Source: Parvibaculum indicum | Lineage (GTDB): Bacteria > Pseudomonadota > Alphaproteobacteria > Parvibaculales > Parvibaculaceae | DNA length: 64,000 nt | Assembly: GCF_011762095.1 (NCBI RefSeq) | Contig: NZ_JAASQO010000007.1 | Coordinates: forward strand, 62,001 to 126,000 | Direction: 5' to 3' | In this document: positions 53,519 through 62,306 of the stretch, in pieces | Layout: each line of letters opens with the position of its first letter | Position numbering within the stretch: position 1 is the first letter of the stretch | Notes under the pieces: model-generated | What the model saw: only the letters and a program-made list of their open reading frames with translations | Database searches by the model: none | Told to the model about the DNA's origin: nothing | Program-made: the position numbers and the translations under genes

Positions 53519-54379
53519 GTGCCCCTGATCTCCGGCCTTGCCGCCATTGCCGACAATTACGATGCGCTGCTCTGCGATGTCTGGGGCGTCCTGCACAATG
53601 GCAAGCGGGCCTATCCCGGCGTGCCGGAGGCGCTCGCCAATTTCCGGAAAAAGGGCGGAACCGTGCTGCTTTTGTCCAATGCGCCGCGCCCCTCCGCCGC
53701 GCTCCCGGCCATGTTCGAGCAGCTCGGCATCCCGCAGGACGGCTATGACGGCATTCTGACCTCGGGCGACGCGACGAAGGCCTGCCTCGCCTCGCACGAA
53801 TTCGGCACCGCCTGCTACCATATCGGGCCGGAGCGCGACCTGCCGCTGTTCGAGGGGACGGGCGTTTCCCGCGTCGGCGAGGCGGAGGGCGCGTTCATTC
53901 TCGTCACCGGCCCCTTCGACGACGAGACCGAAGGGCCGGACGATTATACCGAACAATTTCAACGGCTTGCGGCGCGCGGCCTGCCGATGATCTGCGCCAA
54001 TCCGGACATTCTGGTGGAGCGCGGCGAGCGGCTCATCTACTGCGCGGGCTCGCTCGCAAGGGCCTATGAGGAGGCCGGCGGGAAGACCGTCTATTTCGGC
54101 AAACCGCACGGCCCCATCTACGATATCGCGCGGGAAAAGCTCGCGGGCTTCCGGGGCGCGCCCGTCGCCGATACCCGCATTCTGGCCGTGGGCGACGGGC
54201 TGGCGACCGATATCAGGGGCGCGAACGGCGCCGGGATCGATGCGCTTTTCATCACCGGCGGTGTATTCGCGGGCGAGTGCGGCGACGATCCTGAACAGCC
54301 CGACCCCGATAAGGTACGGATTGTGCTGGCAAAACACGACGTCACCGCGGTCGGCGCCATGGCGCGGCTCGCCTGGTAG
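53519..54379 (+). CDS. HAD superfamily class IIA phosphatase
   Basis: 286 residues from a GTG start with AGAAGGA upstream. HAD motif I is LLCDVWGVLHNGKRAYPG, motif II LLLSNAPRP, lysine in FGKPHGPIYD and motif IV VGDGLATDIRGANGAG. The CDVWGVLHNG form and length match the TIGR01459 family found next to ribF in Alphaproteobacteria. The nucleophile D in CDVWG is present. Natural substrate unknown; a link to riboflavin metabolites is suggested by neighbours. Confidence 0.92.
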   Translation: MPLISGLAAIADNYDALLCDVWGVLHNGKRAYPGVPEALANFRKKGGTVLLLSNAPRPSAALPAMFEQLGIPQDGYDGILTSGDATKACLASHEFGTACYHIGPERDLPLFEGTGVSRVGEAEGAFILVTGPFDDETEGPDDYTEQFQRLAARGLPMICANPDILVERGERLIYCAGSLARAYEEAGGKTVYFGKPHGPIYDIAREKLAGFRGAPVADTRILAVGDGLATDIRGANGAGIDALFITGGVFAGECGDDPEQPDPDKVRIVLAKHDVTAVGAMARLAW

Positions 54380-54478
54380 CGGCGACGGGACACTTGACGC
54401 TCGCGGAACGATCCGCCATCCCTTTGCCCGGTTCATATTCCGGCCAGCCAGTCTTTCAGCGGTTCCAGACCCCGTTAC

Positions 54479-55429
54479 ATGCACATCATCCGTCACTACG
54501 AACATGTCGCGCCCGGCCTTCAGGGTGCCGTTTTCGCGCTCGGCAATTTCGACGGCGTGCATCTCGGCCATCAGCAGGTGATCGCCGGGGCGCGCGCGCT
54601 GGCGGCGGAAATGGGCGCGCCGCTGGGCGTTCTGGTCTTCGAGCCGCATCCGCAGCAATATTTCTTTCCCGACAAGCCCTTCTTCCGCCTGACGCCTTTT
54701 CGTGCCAAGGCACACAAGCTGGAGCGGCTCGGGGTCGATATACTGGCCGCCCTGCCCTTCGACGCGACGCTCGCCACCAAACAGGCGCCGGAATTCGTAC
54801 TGGACGTTCTGGTCGACGGTCTCCATGTCTGTCATGTCGTGGCGGGGTATGATTTCCGCTTCGGCAAGGGCCGCGGGGGCGATGCCGCGGCGCTCGGCTA
54901 TATGGGCATGATGGAAGGCTTCGGGGTTACGATCGTGGATGAAGTGAAAAACGGCAGCGAAACCTATTCCTCCACGCGCATTCGCGAATTGCTGCATGAA
55001 GGCAATGTGCGCGAGGCGGGGCGGATGCTGGGCGACTGGTGGAAGGTCGAAACCCAGGTGCAGAAGGGCGATCAGCGCGGCCGGACCATCGGTTTCCCGA
55101 CCGCGAACCTGCCGCTGGACGATCATGTGGAGCCTGCGCTGGGCGTTTATGCCGTCCGGATCGAGATTCAGGACGGGCCGGAAAAAGGCGTTTATGACGG
55201 CGTCGCCAATATCGGCCGCCGTCCGACCTTCGACAAATCCGACGTGCTGCTGGAGGTGCATATCTTCGATTTCGACGCCGACATCTATGGCTGCCACGCC
55301 GGCGTTTCGCTGATCGGCTATATCCGCGAGGAACGGAAATTCGACGGTCTCGAAGCACTGAAGGCCCAGATCGCGAAAGACAGCGAAACCGCAAGGCACA
55401 TCCTGAAGGATGCGCCCGAAAAGCCCTGA
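54479..55429 (+). CDS. ribF: Bifunctional riboflavin kinase/FAD synthetase
   Basis: 316 residues. The N-terminal adenylyltransferase carries GNFDGVHLGHQQVI and the segment STRIRELLHEGNVREA; the C-terminal kinase has TIGFPTANLPLDDHVEPALGVYAV, GVANIGRRPTF and LEVHIFDFDADIYG. Converts riboflavin to FMN and FAD. Upstream of a lysine methyltransferase and an enoyl-CoA hydratase gene, and 99 bases after the HAD gene. Confidence 0.97.
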   Translation: MHIIRHYEHVAPGLQGAVFALGNFDGVHLGHQQVIAGARALAAEMGAPLGVLVFEPHPQQYFFPDKPFFRLTPFRAKAHKLERLGVDILAALPFDATLATKQAPEFVLDVLVDGLHVCHVVAGYDFRFGKGRGGDAAALGYMGMMEGFGVTIVDEVKNGSETYSSTRIRELLHEGNVREAGRMLGDWWKVETQVQKGDQRGRTIGFPTANLPLDDHVEPALGVYAVRIEIQDGPEKGVYDGVANIGRRPTFDKSDVLLEVHIFDFDADIYGCHAGVSLIGYIREERKFDGLEALKAQIAKDSETARHILKDAPEKP

Positions 55430-55461
55430 GCGGACTTCACCCTTCCTCTGGCGAGGCGACC

Positions 55462-56121
55462 ATGGTTCGCATTGGCGATCCGTCCCTTTTCATCCGCAAA
55501 AATACCGAGCTCCTGCCCTCTCCCCTGGTGCCGGAAATCCGTCTCCATGTCGCCAGCGACGCCCTGCCCCTCTGGGAAATGACGGAGGAGGAACTGGAAC
55601 AGGCCGGCCTCCCCCCGCCCTTCTGGGCCTTCGCCTGGGCGGGCGGTCAGGCGCTGGCGCGCTACATTCTCGACCATCCGAACGTCGTGCGCGGCAAACG
55701 GGTTCTCGATTTCGGCGCCGGGTCAGGGCTTGACGGCATCGCCGCGGCCATGTCGGGCGCCGCATTCGTTCTCAGCGCGGATATCGATCATTTCTCCGGC
55801 GAGGCCATCCGGCTGAATGCTGAAGTGAACTATGTTTCACTTCTTGTTTCGACGGACGATCTTGTCGGCCAGCCCAATCGGGGCTGGGACGTCGTGCTGG
55901 TCGGCGACATGTGCTATGAGCAGCCGCTGGCCGGAAGAATCGAAAGCTGGCTTCGCGGTTTCGCCGGCGCCGGGGTCACCGTGCTGATCGGCGATCCGGG
56001 CCGCACCTATCTGCCGAAATCCGGCATGGAGCTGCTGGCGACCTACAATGTTGAAACCACCAGGGCACTGGAAGACAATGATGTCCGGCGGACCAATGTC
56101 TGGCGGCTTCTGAAAGAGTGA
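55462..56121 (+). CDS. ETF-beta-type protein lysine methyltransferase
   Basis: 219 residues, seven-beta-strand methyltransferase. N-terminal part DALPLWEMTEEELEQAGLPPPFWAFAWAGGQALARYI, SAM loop RVLDFGAGSGLDGIAAAMSG and LVGDMCYEQPLAGRIE with the D-x-x-Y motif of METTL20/ETFBKMT-like enzymes. Mitochondrial and some alphaproteobacterial relatives methylate the electron-transfer flavoprotein beta subunit. Starts 32 bases after ribF. The stop codon lies within a palindrome that precedes enoyl-CoA hydratase. Confidence 0.88.
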   Translation: MVRIGDPSLFIRKNTELLPSPLVPEIRLHVASDALPLWEMTEEELEQAGLPPPFWAFAWAGGQALARYILDHPNVVRGKRVLDFGAGSGLDGIAAAMSGAAFVLSADIDHFSGEAIRLNAEVNYVSLLVSTDDLVGQPNRGWDVVLVGDMCYEQPLAGRIESWLRGFAGAGVTVLIGDPGRTYLPKSGMELLATYNVETTRALEDNDVRRTNVWRLLKE

Positions 56122-56133
56122 ACATAAGTTCAC
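56118..56133. promoter_or_regulatory. Palindrome between methyltransferase and enoyl-CoA hydratase genes
   Basis: GTGAAC-ATAA-GTTCAC, perfect 6-base arms, 21 bases before the hydratase start and overlapping the methyltransferase stop codon. The half-site resembles the TGAAC of the TetR operator at 41437, so a TetR-family regulator is a candidate. Confidence 0.5.
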
Positions 56134-56154
56134 ACCCCGAAAGGATAAGCGGAT

Positions 56155-56940
56155 ATGAGTGATCACATACTGGTCGAGCGCGCCGACGGCGTGATGAAGG
56201 TCGTGATGAACCGGCCCGACAAGAAGAATGCGCTGACCGAGGCCATGTATGCGGCCATGGGCGACGCCATCGAGGCCGCTCACGCCGAGCGGGATATCCG
56301 CGTGATCTATTTTACCGGTGCCGACGGCGCTTTCACGGCGGGCAACGATCTCGGCGATTTCGCCAGGCAAGGGGCCGAACCCGCCGGCGCCTCGCAGGAA
56401 GAGCGCCCTGTCAGCCGCTTCCTCCGCCTCATCAGCACCGCCGAAAAGCCAATTGTCGCCGGGGTGAACGGTCTCGCCGTCGGCGTGGGCGTGACCATGC
56501 TGCTCCATTGCGATCTCGCCTATGCCGGCAGCACAGCCAGTTTCCAGATGCCTTTCGTGAATCTCGGCCTCGTGCCCGAAGCGGCCTCGACCTATCTCCT
56601 GCCCAAGGTCGCCGGATTGCAGAAAGCCTCCGATCTGTTCCTGACCGGCCGCAAGGTGGGTGCGGAAGAAGCGGAGTCCATGGGGCTCGTCGCGCAGGTC
56701 TTCCCGGGCGACACACTGCAGGAGGAGGCATATGGCCGCGCCCGCATACTGGCGTCCAAGGCACCGACGGCCGTCAAGCTGACCAAGTCGCTGTTGCGGG
56801 GCGGCGAAGCCGCAAACGTCGCCTCGCAAATGGCGAAGGAAGCCGGGCATTTCGCCGCCCAGCTCCGCTCGGACGAGGTGAAAGAAGCCATCAGCGCGTT
56901 CTTCGACAAGCGCCCGGCGGATTTCTCGAAATTCGGCTGA
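56155..56940 (+). CDS. Enoyl-CoA hydratase/isomerase family protein
   Basis: 261 residues of the crotonase fold. The oxyanion-hole region reads AGNDLGDFA, and the second is VAGVNGLAVGVGVTMLLHCD. The usual catalytic Glu positions near LGLVPEAASTYLLP include one glutamate, so hydratase or isomerase activity on acyl-CoA is likely, the exact reaction not clear. Located after ribF and the ETF methyltransferase, which suggests beta-oxidation context. Confidence 0.92.
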   Translation: MSDHILVERADGVMKVVMNRPDKKNALTEAMYAAMGDAIEAAHAERDIRVIYFTGADGAFTAGNDLGDFARQGAEPAGASQEERPVSRFLRLISTAEKPIVAGVNGLAVGVGVTMLLHCDLAYAGSTASFQMPFVNLGLVPEAASTYLLPKVAGLQKASDLFLTGRKVGAEEAESMGLVAQVFPGDTLQEEAYGRARILASKAPTAVKLTKSLLRGGEAANVASQMAKEAGHFAAQLRSDEVKEAISAFFDKRPADFSKFG

Positions 56941-56959
56941 CAGTCGGACCTGACGGAGG

Positions 56960-57580
56960 TCAGTAGGCGGTGGGCCTGGTGCCGGTCATCAGGCGTTGCG
57001 TCCAGAAGCGGGGCTGACCGGTCTGACCGAAGGTAACCGGCCGGCGGGTCGACAGCGGATTGGCGCCCGAATGCGGCTGGGGTGCCTGCACCTTGAGGGC
57101 GCCGAGCCGCGTTTCGGCTTCCTCGAGTTCGCCCTCGCCGTTTTCCGTCAGCAGAGGCAGGCCCAGCGCCCGGCTCCAGCCACGCCAGCGGGCGGCCACA
57201 TCCGCTCCCTCGAAGCAGGCATGCAATGTCACGTCCCGCTCCGGATCGTGCTTGTGGACGAGATCCACAAGCACGACCGGACGCGGGCGCGCAATCGTTG
57301 TGGCGGTGCGCATTGCGACGCCACGATAGGCCGTTACCGGTTCTTCCCAGCAGAAATGACCGAAAATGGGGGATGAATCCGTCGCCTTCACGGCGTCGGC
57401 ATAGATGGTGGCAAAGCGGATAATGCCGATCGCCCGGTAGTGCCATTTCACCGCCGGGATCGATACACGTTGTGGCAGGGACAAAGGATCGGCATCCAGA
57501 GGACCGCCATTCCACTTCCTTGCCTGGTTCGCTTTCGTATTTTTCGGTTTTTGGTGGGCCGAAGCCGCCATCTGCCCCAT
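56960..57580 (-). CDS. Conserved hypothetical protein (DUF6101-like)
   Basis: 206 residues from [19 protein letters not shown]. Reads as a conserved alphaproteobacterial protein, similar in pattern (from memory) to DUF6101: [16 protein letters not shown], then [32 protein letters not shown] and the C-terminal low-complexity [15 protein letters not shown]. No membrane segment, metal motif or known catalytic motif. Function unknown. Start could also be three codons later (MAASAH). Confidence 0.75.
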   Translation of the reverse strand: MGQMAASAHQKPKNTKANQARKWNGGPLDADPLSLPQRVSIPAVKWHYRAIGIIRFATIYADAVKATDSSPIFGHFCWEEPVTAYRGVAMRTATTIARPRPVVLVDLVHKHDPERDVTLHACFEGADVAARWRGWSRALGLPLLTENGEGELEEAETRLGALKVQAPQPHSGANPLSTRRPVTFGQTGQPRFWTQRLMTGTRPTAY

Positions 57581-57743
57581 ATCGATCTTTCCATCCGTCG
57601 CAATCGGGACAAGGCTAGGGCAACGTGGTTGGCATCCTGTTAATGCCACGACCGAATATCGGACATATTTGGCAGGCCCCGCGGTTTGCGGCATTCTCCG
57701 GCCCCGCGCCCCTCCGGCACGACGCCTTCAAGAAGAGACACGC

Positions 57744-59273
57744 ATGTCCTATTCCTCGCTGCGCGAATTCCTCGAGAAACTCGAACATACGGGCGATCTC
57801 GCCCGGGTGAGAGAGCCGGTTTCGACCGTTCTGGAGATGACGGAAATCCAGACCCGGCTTCTGGCGGAAGAAGGACCGGCGGTGATGTTCGAAAATCCGC
57901 TCATGGGCGACGGCACGGCCTCCCCCATGCCGGTGCTGGTCAATCTCTTCGGGACGGTGGAGCGCGTGGCGCGCGCGGTCACCATGGGCGGGCTCGAACG
58001 CACCAAGGGCAGCGAACTGCGGACCGTGGGCGAGGCGCTGGCCTTTCTGCGCCAACCGGAACCGCCGGGCGGCTTCCGCGAAGCCTTCGAAATGTTCCCG
58101 CTTCTGAAAACCGTCATGGCGATGAAGCCGAAGACTCTCTCCTCCGCGCCATGTCAGGAGGTGGTGCTTCAGGGCAAGGACATCGATCTCACCGGCCTGC
58201 CCGTTCAGTCCTGCTGGCCGGGCGAGCCCGCGCCGCTCATCACCTGGCCGCTGGTCGTCACCAAGGGGCCCGGCAAGCGCAAGGAAGACGATTTCAATCT
58301 CGGTATCTACCGGATGCAGGTGCTGGGGCGCGACAAGACCATCATGCGGTGGCTCGCCCATCGAGGCGGCGCGCAGCATCATGCGCGGTGGAAAAACGAA
58401 AAGACCGAGCCCCTGCCCGCCGCCGTCGTGATCGGCGCGGATCCCGGCACCATTCTCGCCGCGGTCACGCCCGTACCGGACACGCTCAGCGAATATCAGT
58501 TCGCCGGGCTTCTGCGAGGCCAGAAGGTGGAACTCGTCGATTGCAAGACCGTGCCGCTCAAGGTGCCGGCGGAAGCCGAGATCGTCATCGAAGGGCATGT
58601 CTCGCTCGACGAGTATGCCGATGAAGGCCCTTATGGCGACCACACGGGCTATTACAATTCGGTCGAGAAATTCCCGGTCTTCACGGTGAGCGCCATCACC
58701 ATGCGGAAAGCCCCGATCTATCTCTCGACCTTCACCGGACGCCCGCCGGACGAGCCCTCCGTGCTGGGCGAAGCGCTCAACGAGGTCTTCATTCCGCTGT
58801 TGCAGCAGCAATTCCCGGAAATCACGGATTTCTGGCTGCCGCCGGAAGGTTGCTCCTACCGCATCGCCGTCATTTCTATGAAGAAGGCCTATCCGGGCCA
58901 CGCCAAGCGCGTGATGATGGGGGCATGGTCCTTCCTGCGCCAGTTCATGTACACGAAATGGGTCATCGTGGTGGACGACGATATCGACGCGCGGGACTGG
59001 AAGGATGTGATGTGGGCGATCTCCACCCGCATGGACCCAGTGCGCGACGTGACGCTGATCGAGAACACACCCATCGACTATCTCGACTTCGCCTCGCCGG
59101 AATCTGGCCTCGGCGGCAAGATCGGTCTCGACGCCACCAATAAATGGCCGCCCGAGACCAAACGCGAATGGGGCCAGCAGATCCGCATGTCCGACGAGGT
59201 GATCGACGAGGTCACGAAGAAGTGGACGAAGATGGGCCTGCCGGGGACGGGTAAGCCGATCTGGAAAAAATAG
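57744..59273 (+). CDS. ubiD: UbiD family 4-hydroxy-3-polyprenylbenzoate decarboxylase
   Basis: 509 residues, full length. prFMN-dependent decarboxylase of ubiquinone synthesis; acts after UbiA (33.1 kb). Segments include [26 protein letters not shown] (which carries the catalytic-region glutamate upstream in SLDEYADEG) and [17 protein letters not shown]. Start at MSYSSLREF. UbiX, which supplies prenylated FMN, is not in this window. Other UbiD-family decarboxylases exist, so the exact substrate is inferred. Confidence 0.93.
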   Translation: MSYSSLREFLEKLEHTGDLARVREPVSTVLEMTEIQTRLLAEEGPAVMFENPLMGDGTASPMPVLVNLFGTVERVARAVTMGGLERTKGSELRTVGEALAFLRQPEPPGGFREAFEMFPLLKTVMAMKPKTLSSAPCQEVVLQGKDIDLTGLPVQSCWPGEPAPLITWPLVVTKGPGKRKEDDFNLGIYRMQVLGRDKTIMRWLAHRGGAQHHARWKNEKTEPLPAAVVIGADPGTILAAVTPVPDTLSEYQFAGLLRGQKVELVDCKTVPLKVPAEAEIVIEGHVSLDEYADEGPYGDHTGYYNSVEKFPVFTVSAITMRKAPIYLSTFTGRPPDEPSVLGEALNEVFIPLLQQQFPEITDFWLPPEGCSYRIAVISMKKAYPGHAKRVMMGAWSFLRQFMYTKWVIVVDDDIDARDWKDVMWAISTRMDPVRDVTLIENTPIDYLDFASPESGLGGKIGLDATNKWPPETKREWGQQIRMSDEVIDEVTKKWTKMGLPGTGKPIWKK

Positions 59274-59347
59274 GCGCGCCTGTCACAATCCGCCGCGCCG
59301 CCCCGTCTTTCATGCAGGACCACCCTCGTGAAAGATGGAGCAATCCC

Positions 59348-59806
59348 ATGAAAGAACGTCTCGACGGCTACAAGGCCTCGCCCGACGCCTATCACGCCAT
59401 TCTCGGCCTGCAGACCTATGTGAATGAGTGCGGGCTGGAACACTCGTTGCTGGAACTTGTCAAGATCCGCACCTCGCAGATCAATGGCTGCGCCTATTGC
59501 CTGCATATGCATACGCGGGACGCACGCAAGGCGGGCGAGAGCGACGAGCGGATGCATCTTCTGGCCGCCTGGCGCGAAAGCCCGCTCTTCACCGAACGCG
59601 AGCGCGCGGCGCTTGCGTGGACGGAGGCGCTGACCCTCGTGTCGGAAACGGAAGCCCCGGACGACATCTATGAAGGTCTGCGCCCGCATTTCAGCGAGAA
59701 GGAAATCGTCGATCTGAGCACCGCGATCGGCACCATCAATGTCTGGAACCGGATCGCCATCGGCCTGCGCACGATCCATCCGGTTTTGGCGAAGGACGCC
59801 GCCTAG
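59348..59806 (+). CDS. AhpD/carboxymuconolactone-decarboxylase-like protein
   Basis: 152 residues. The redox motif reads C48-A-Y-C51-L-H-M-H55 with Glu in LLELVKIRTSQINGC, the pattern of the AhpD-like peroxidase group. Could be an alkylhydroperoxidase. Start at MKERLDGYKA. The stop shares CTAG with the stop of the convergent YceI gene. Downstream of ubiD after 74 bases. Confidence 0.9.
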   Translation: MKERLDGYKASPDAYHAILGLQTYVNECGLEHSLLELVKIRTSQINGCAYCLHMHTRDARKAGESDERMHLLAAWRESPLFTERERAALAWTEALTLVSETEAPDDIYEGLRPHFSEKEIVDLSTAIGTINVWNRIAIGLRTIHPVLAKDAA

Positions 59807-60441
59807 GAGGTTTCCTTCGGCTTCTTGAATTCCGCCTGAATGCGGACACGCACTTCATCGCCGACGGCGGGCCGCCAGTCGCTCAAGCCCCACAGGGAAC
59901 GGCGGAAGCTGCCCGTCGCCGAAAAGCCCATCGTGTCGTCCCCGGTGAGCGGATTGGGCGAAGCGCCATTGAATGCGACGTCGAGCGTGACGGGATGCGT
60001 CTCCCCCGCAATGGTGAGAGCGCCCGTCACCGTTCCCGTTGCCTCGCCCGTGCGCGTCATTCTTGTCGATACAAAGCGGATATCCGGATAGCGGTCTGCC
60101 TTCAGCAGCTCCTTCACCATCGCGTCGAGTTCGGAAACATTGGTATCGACACTCGCCGCCTCGACGGTCGCTTCCAGCCTTGTCTTTGCAAGGTCATTCG
60201 GGCGCAGGTCGAGCGTCGCTGTCGCCTTGTCGAAACGCATCACAAAGCGCGAATAGCCGAAATGGCCGACATCGAAGAGCAGGCTCCAATGGTCGGCATC
60301 CATGGAATAAGTCCCCGCCGGCACATCGACCGGATCGAGGCTCACATCATGCGTTGCGACCCTTGCCGCCGCGCAGGAAGAGAGCAGGAGCGCCAGTCCC
60401 AGAGAAATCGCAAGCCTGACACCGCCGGGAAAACGGCTCAT
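59803..60441 (-). CDS. YceI-family lipoprotein
   Basis: 212 residues with a signal peptide and lipobox LLSSC (residue about 23), so predicted lipid-anchored. The YceI domain binds polyisoprenoids in a lipocalin-like barrel: SMDADHWSLLFDVGHFGYSR, RYPDIRFVSTRMTR and GFSATGSFRRSLWGL. Its start overlaps the stop of the second YceI gene (ATGA). Last gene of the b561-YceI-YceI operon. Confidence 0.92.
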   Translation of the reverse strand: MSRFPGGVRLAISLGLALLLSSCAAARVATHDVSLDPVDVPAGTYSMDADHWSLLFDVGHFGYSRFVMRFDKATATLDLRPNDLAKTRLEATVEAASVDTNVSELDAMVKELLKADRYPDIRFVSTRMTRTGEATGTVTGALTIAGETHPVTLDVAFNGASPNPLTGDDTMGFSATGSFRRSLWGLSDWRPAVGDEVRVRIQAEFKKPKETS

Positions 60442-61028
60442 TGCGAGGCCTCCCCGCCCTTCGCTCGCGTTGCGTGGAGATCGATCATGACCGTCACATT
60501 CGGTCCCGCAACCTGGCTCGTTGCCATCTGACCGCTGCCGATACCGAAGTTCAGCCGATTGATGACCGTCTTTCCCGTGACATGGGCCGCGTCGCCCTTC
60601 AGTTCCAGCGTGAAAGGAAGCGTCACGGGTAGGCTTACCCCTTTCAGAGTGAGGGTGCCGTTTGCGACATAGTCGTTCCCGCTTTCGTGGCTGAATTTCG
60701 TCGCGCTGAAAACGGCCACGGGATAGCCGGCAACATCGAACCAGGTCTCTTGCGGCAGATAGGTGTCTTTCTCCTCCTCCCCTGTTTTGCAGGAGGCGGT
60801 ATCGATTTCGACATTCACGCCGGCATTTGCGAGATCGTCCGGATCGAATGCGATATCGGATGTGAAGTCGGCGCAGGCCCCCGTGACGGCCGCCCCGCTG
60901 CCGTCGGTCGCGATCCATGAAATCGTTTGCGGATCGGCAACCGGGTCCCACTTGGTTGCCGCGGCCGCGGGCGACAGTCCGCTTCCTGCAAGCAGCAACG
61001 CAATGACTGCGATTTTCATTCTTTCCAT
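60438..61028 (-). CDS. YceI-family exported protein
   Basis: 196 residues with a cleavable signal peptide (MKIAVIALLLAGSGLSPAAA) and a YceI domain: DIAFDPDDLANAGVNVEI, FDVAGYPVAVFSATKF and RLNFGIGSGQ. Two cysteines (GACADF, TASCKTG) may form a disulfide. Its start lies inside the b561 stop region (13-base overlap). YceI proteins are often encoded with b561; they may carry quinone-like or isoprenoid ligands. Confidence 0.93.
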   Translation of the reverse strand: MERMKIAVIALLLAGSGLSPAAAATKWDPVADPQTISWIATDGSGAAVTGACADFTSDIAFDPDDLANAGVNVEIDTASCKTGEEEKDTYLPQETWFDVAGYPVAVFSATKFSHESGNDYVANGTLTLKGVSLPVTLPFTLELKGDAAHVTGKTVINRLNFGIGSGQMATSQVAGPNVTVMIDLHATRAKGGEASQ

Positions 61029-61633
61029 GAGTGCATTTCCCGATCGGTTTCCGGCGAATGTATCCGGCCGCGGCCGAGCATACGCATCAGCACGTCGTCC
61101 CGACGAATGAAATGATGCCAGAGCGCGGCGGCGACATGTAGCGAGAGGAGGGCTGCGCCCAGCGCGGCCAGAACGGTGTGCACCCAACTCGCCGCGGTTT
61201 CGATGGTCGCCTTGTCCGGGCTGGTCTCGACAAAGCCGATATGAGGCAATGGGACTACGCCGTAAAGCAGGGTCGGTATGCCGAAGGGCGATGCCGATAC
61301 GACGACCCAGCCCGTCAGCGGCATGACCAGAAGGATGGCATAGAGCCCGGCATGAGTTGTTCGGGCCGCGAAGCTCTCCAACGGTGCCAGCCCGGCGGGA
61401 AGGTCCGGCACTCCGCCCGCCAGACGCCACACGAGGCGGACCGCCATCAGGAAAAACAGGGTCGCACCGATCGATTTGTGTATCTGATAAAGGGGAAATG
61501 TGAGGGGATCGGTGAGCGGAAGGCGGGTCATCACAACGCCGATCGCCAACATCGCCAGAAACAGGGCCGCGACCAGCCAATGCAGGGCGATAGACAAAAT
61601 ACCGTAGCGGTCTTGTGAGTTACTCAGCTGCAT
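61016..61633 (-). CDS. Cytochrome b561 family protein
   Basis: 205 residues, four transmembrane helices with heme-ligand histidines in SIALHWLVAALFL, YQIHKSIGAT and the C-terminal SLHVAAALWHHF. Bacterial b561 (CybB-like) moves electrons between quinol and a periplasmic or membrane acceptor. Start at MQLSNSQDRYG; upstream codons are open but unsupported. First gene of the operon with two YceI genes. Confidence 0.93.
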   Translation of the reverse strand: MQLSNSQDRYGILSIALHWLVAALFLAMLAIGVVMTRLPLTDPLTFPLYQIHKSIGATLFFLMAVRLVWRLAGGVPDLPAGLAPLESFAARTTHAGLYAILLVMPLTGWVVVSASPFGIPTLLYGVVPLPHIGFVETSPDKATIETAASWVHTVLAALGAALLSLHVAAALWHHFIRRDDVLMRMLGRGRIHSPETDREMHSWKE

Positions 61634-61822
61634 TGCATGTCCCTGCGTTAATCGACCATGCAGCGCATCCCGCGGCACTGCGCCGCCGCCCCCTTCCGCC
61701 GCTATCATATGAGCGTGACCGGCAGCCATGTCAGAGGGTGGGCCGCCATGCTAGCGTGATCCGCGCAAATTTCGAATCGACGCGAACCGGCCCATGGGAG
61801 GCCGGAAAAAGGGGTAACGCTC

Positions 61823-62218
61823 ATGCAATATTCGCTGGAAATCATCGGGGTCTATGTCGGGCTCAACCTGCTCATCAACCTGCTTCTCGCCTATCGGGTC
61901 TCATCGGGCCGCGTGCGCACCAAAGTGATGACCGGCACAGGCGAGGATCAGGGCCTCTACAATGCGAGCCGCGCTCATATTACCAATGTCGAGTACACGC
62001 CGATCGGCCTTGTCGGCCTCGTCGTGCTCCATTTGCTCGGCGCATCGATCTATGTCCTTCATGTCGTAGGCGTGTTGCTGACGGTCGGGCGTATCCTTCA
62101 TGCCATCGGCGTGTCGCGCACCAGCGAAAGCTCGCCGCCCCGCCTGTTCGGCACGCTGTTCACCTGGATTTCGCAGCTCGTCGCCGCGGCGGCGTGTCTC
62201 TACTACGCATTTCTCTGA
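61823..62218 (+). CDS. MAPEG-family membrane protein
   Basis: 131 residues, four helices, resembling MAPEG (microsomal GST-like) proteins: N-terminal YSLEIIGVYVGLNLLINLLLAYRVS, the loop NASRAHITNVEYTPIGLVGL and the C-terminal FTWISQLVAAAACLYYAFL. Members act on glutathione conjugates or hydroperoxides, activity here unproven. Divergent from b561. Confidence 0.9.
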   Translation: MQYSLEIIGVYVGLNLLINLLLAYRVSSGRVRTKVMTGTGEDQGLYNASRAHITNVEYTPIGLVGLVVLHLLGASIYVLHVVGVLLTVGRILHAIGVSRTSESSPPRLFGTLFTWISQLVAAAACLYYAFL

Positions 62219-62306
62219 ACGGTCTGTCATGTTGGACGGCAAGGAAGGACCTCTATAGAAAGAGGGACGTTCCTTGCCTCCTTTCGTTCAACGACAGTGT
62301 TCATCC

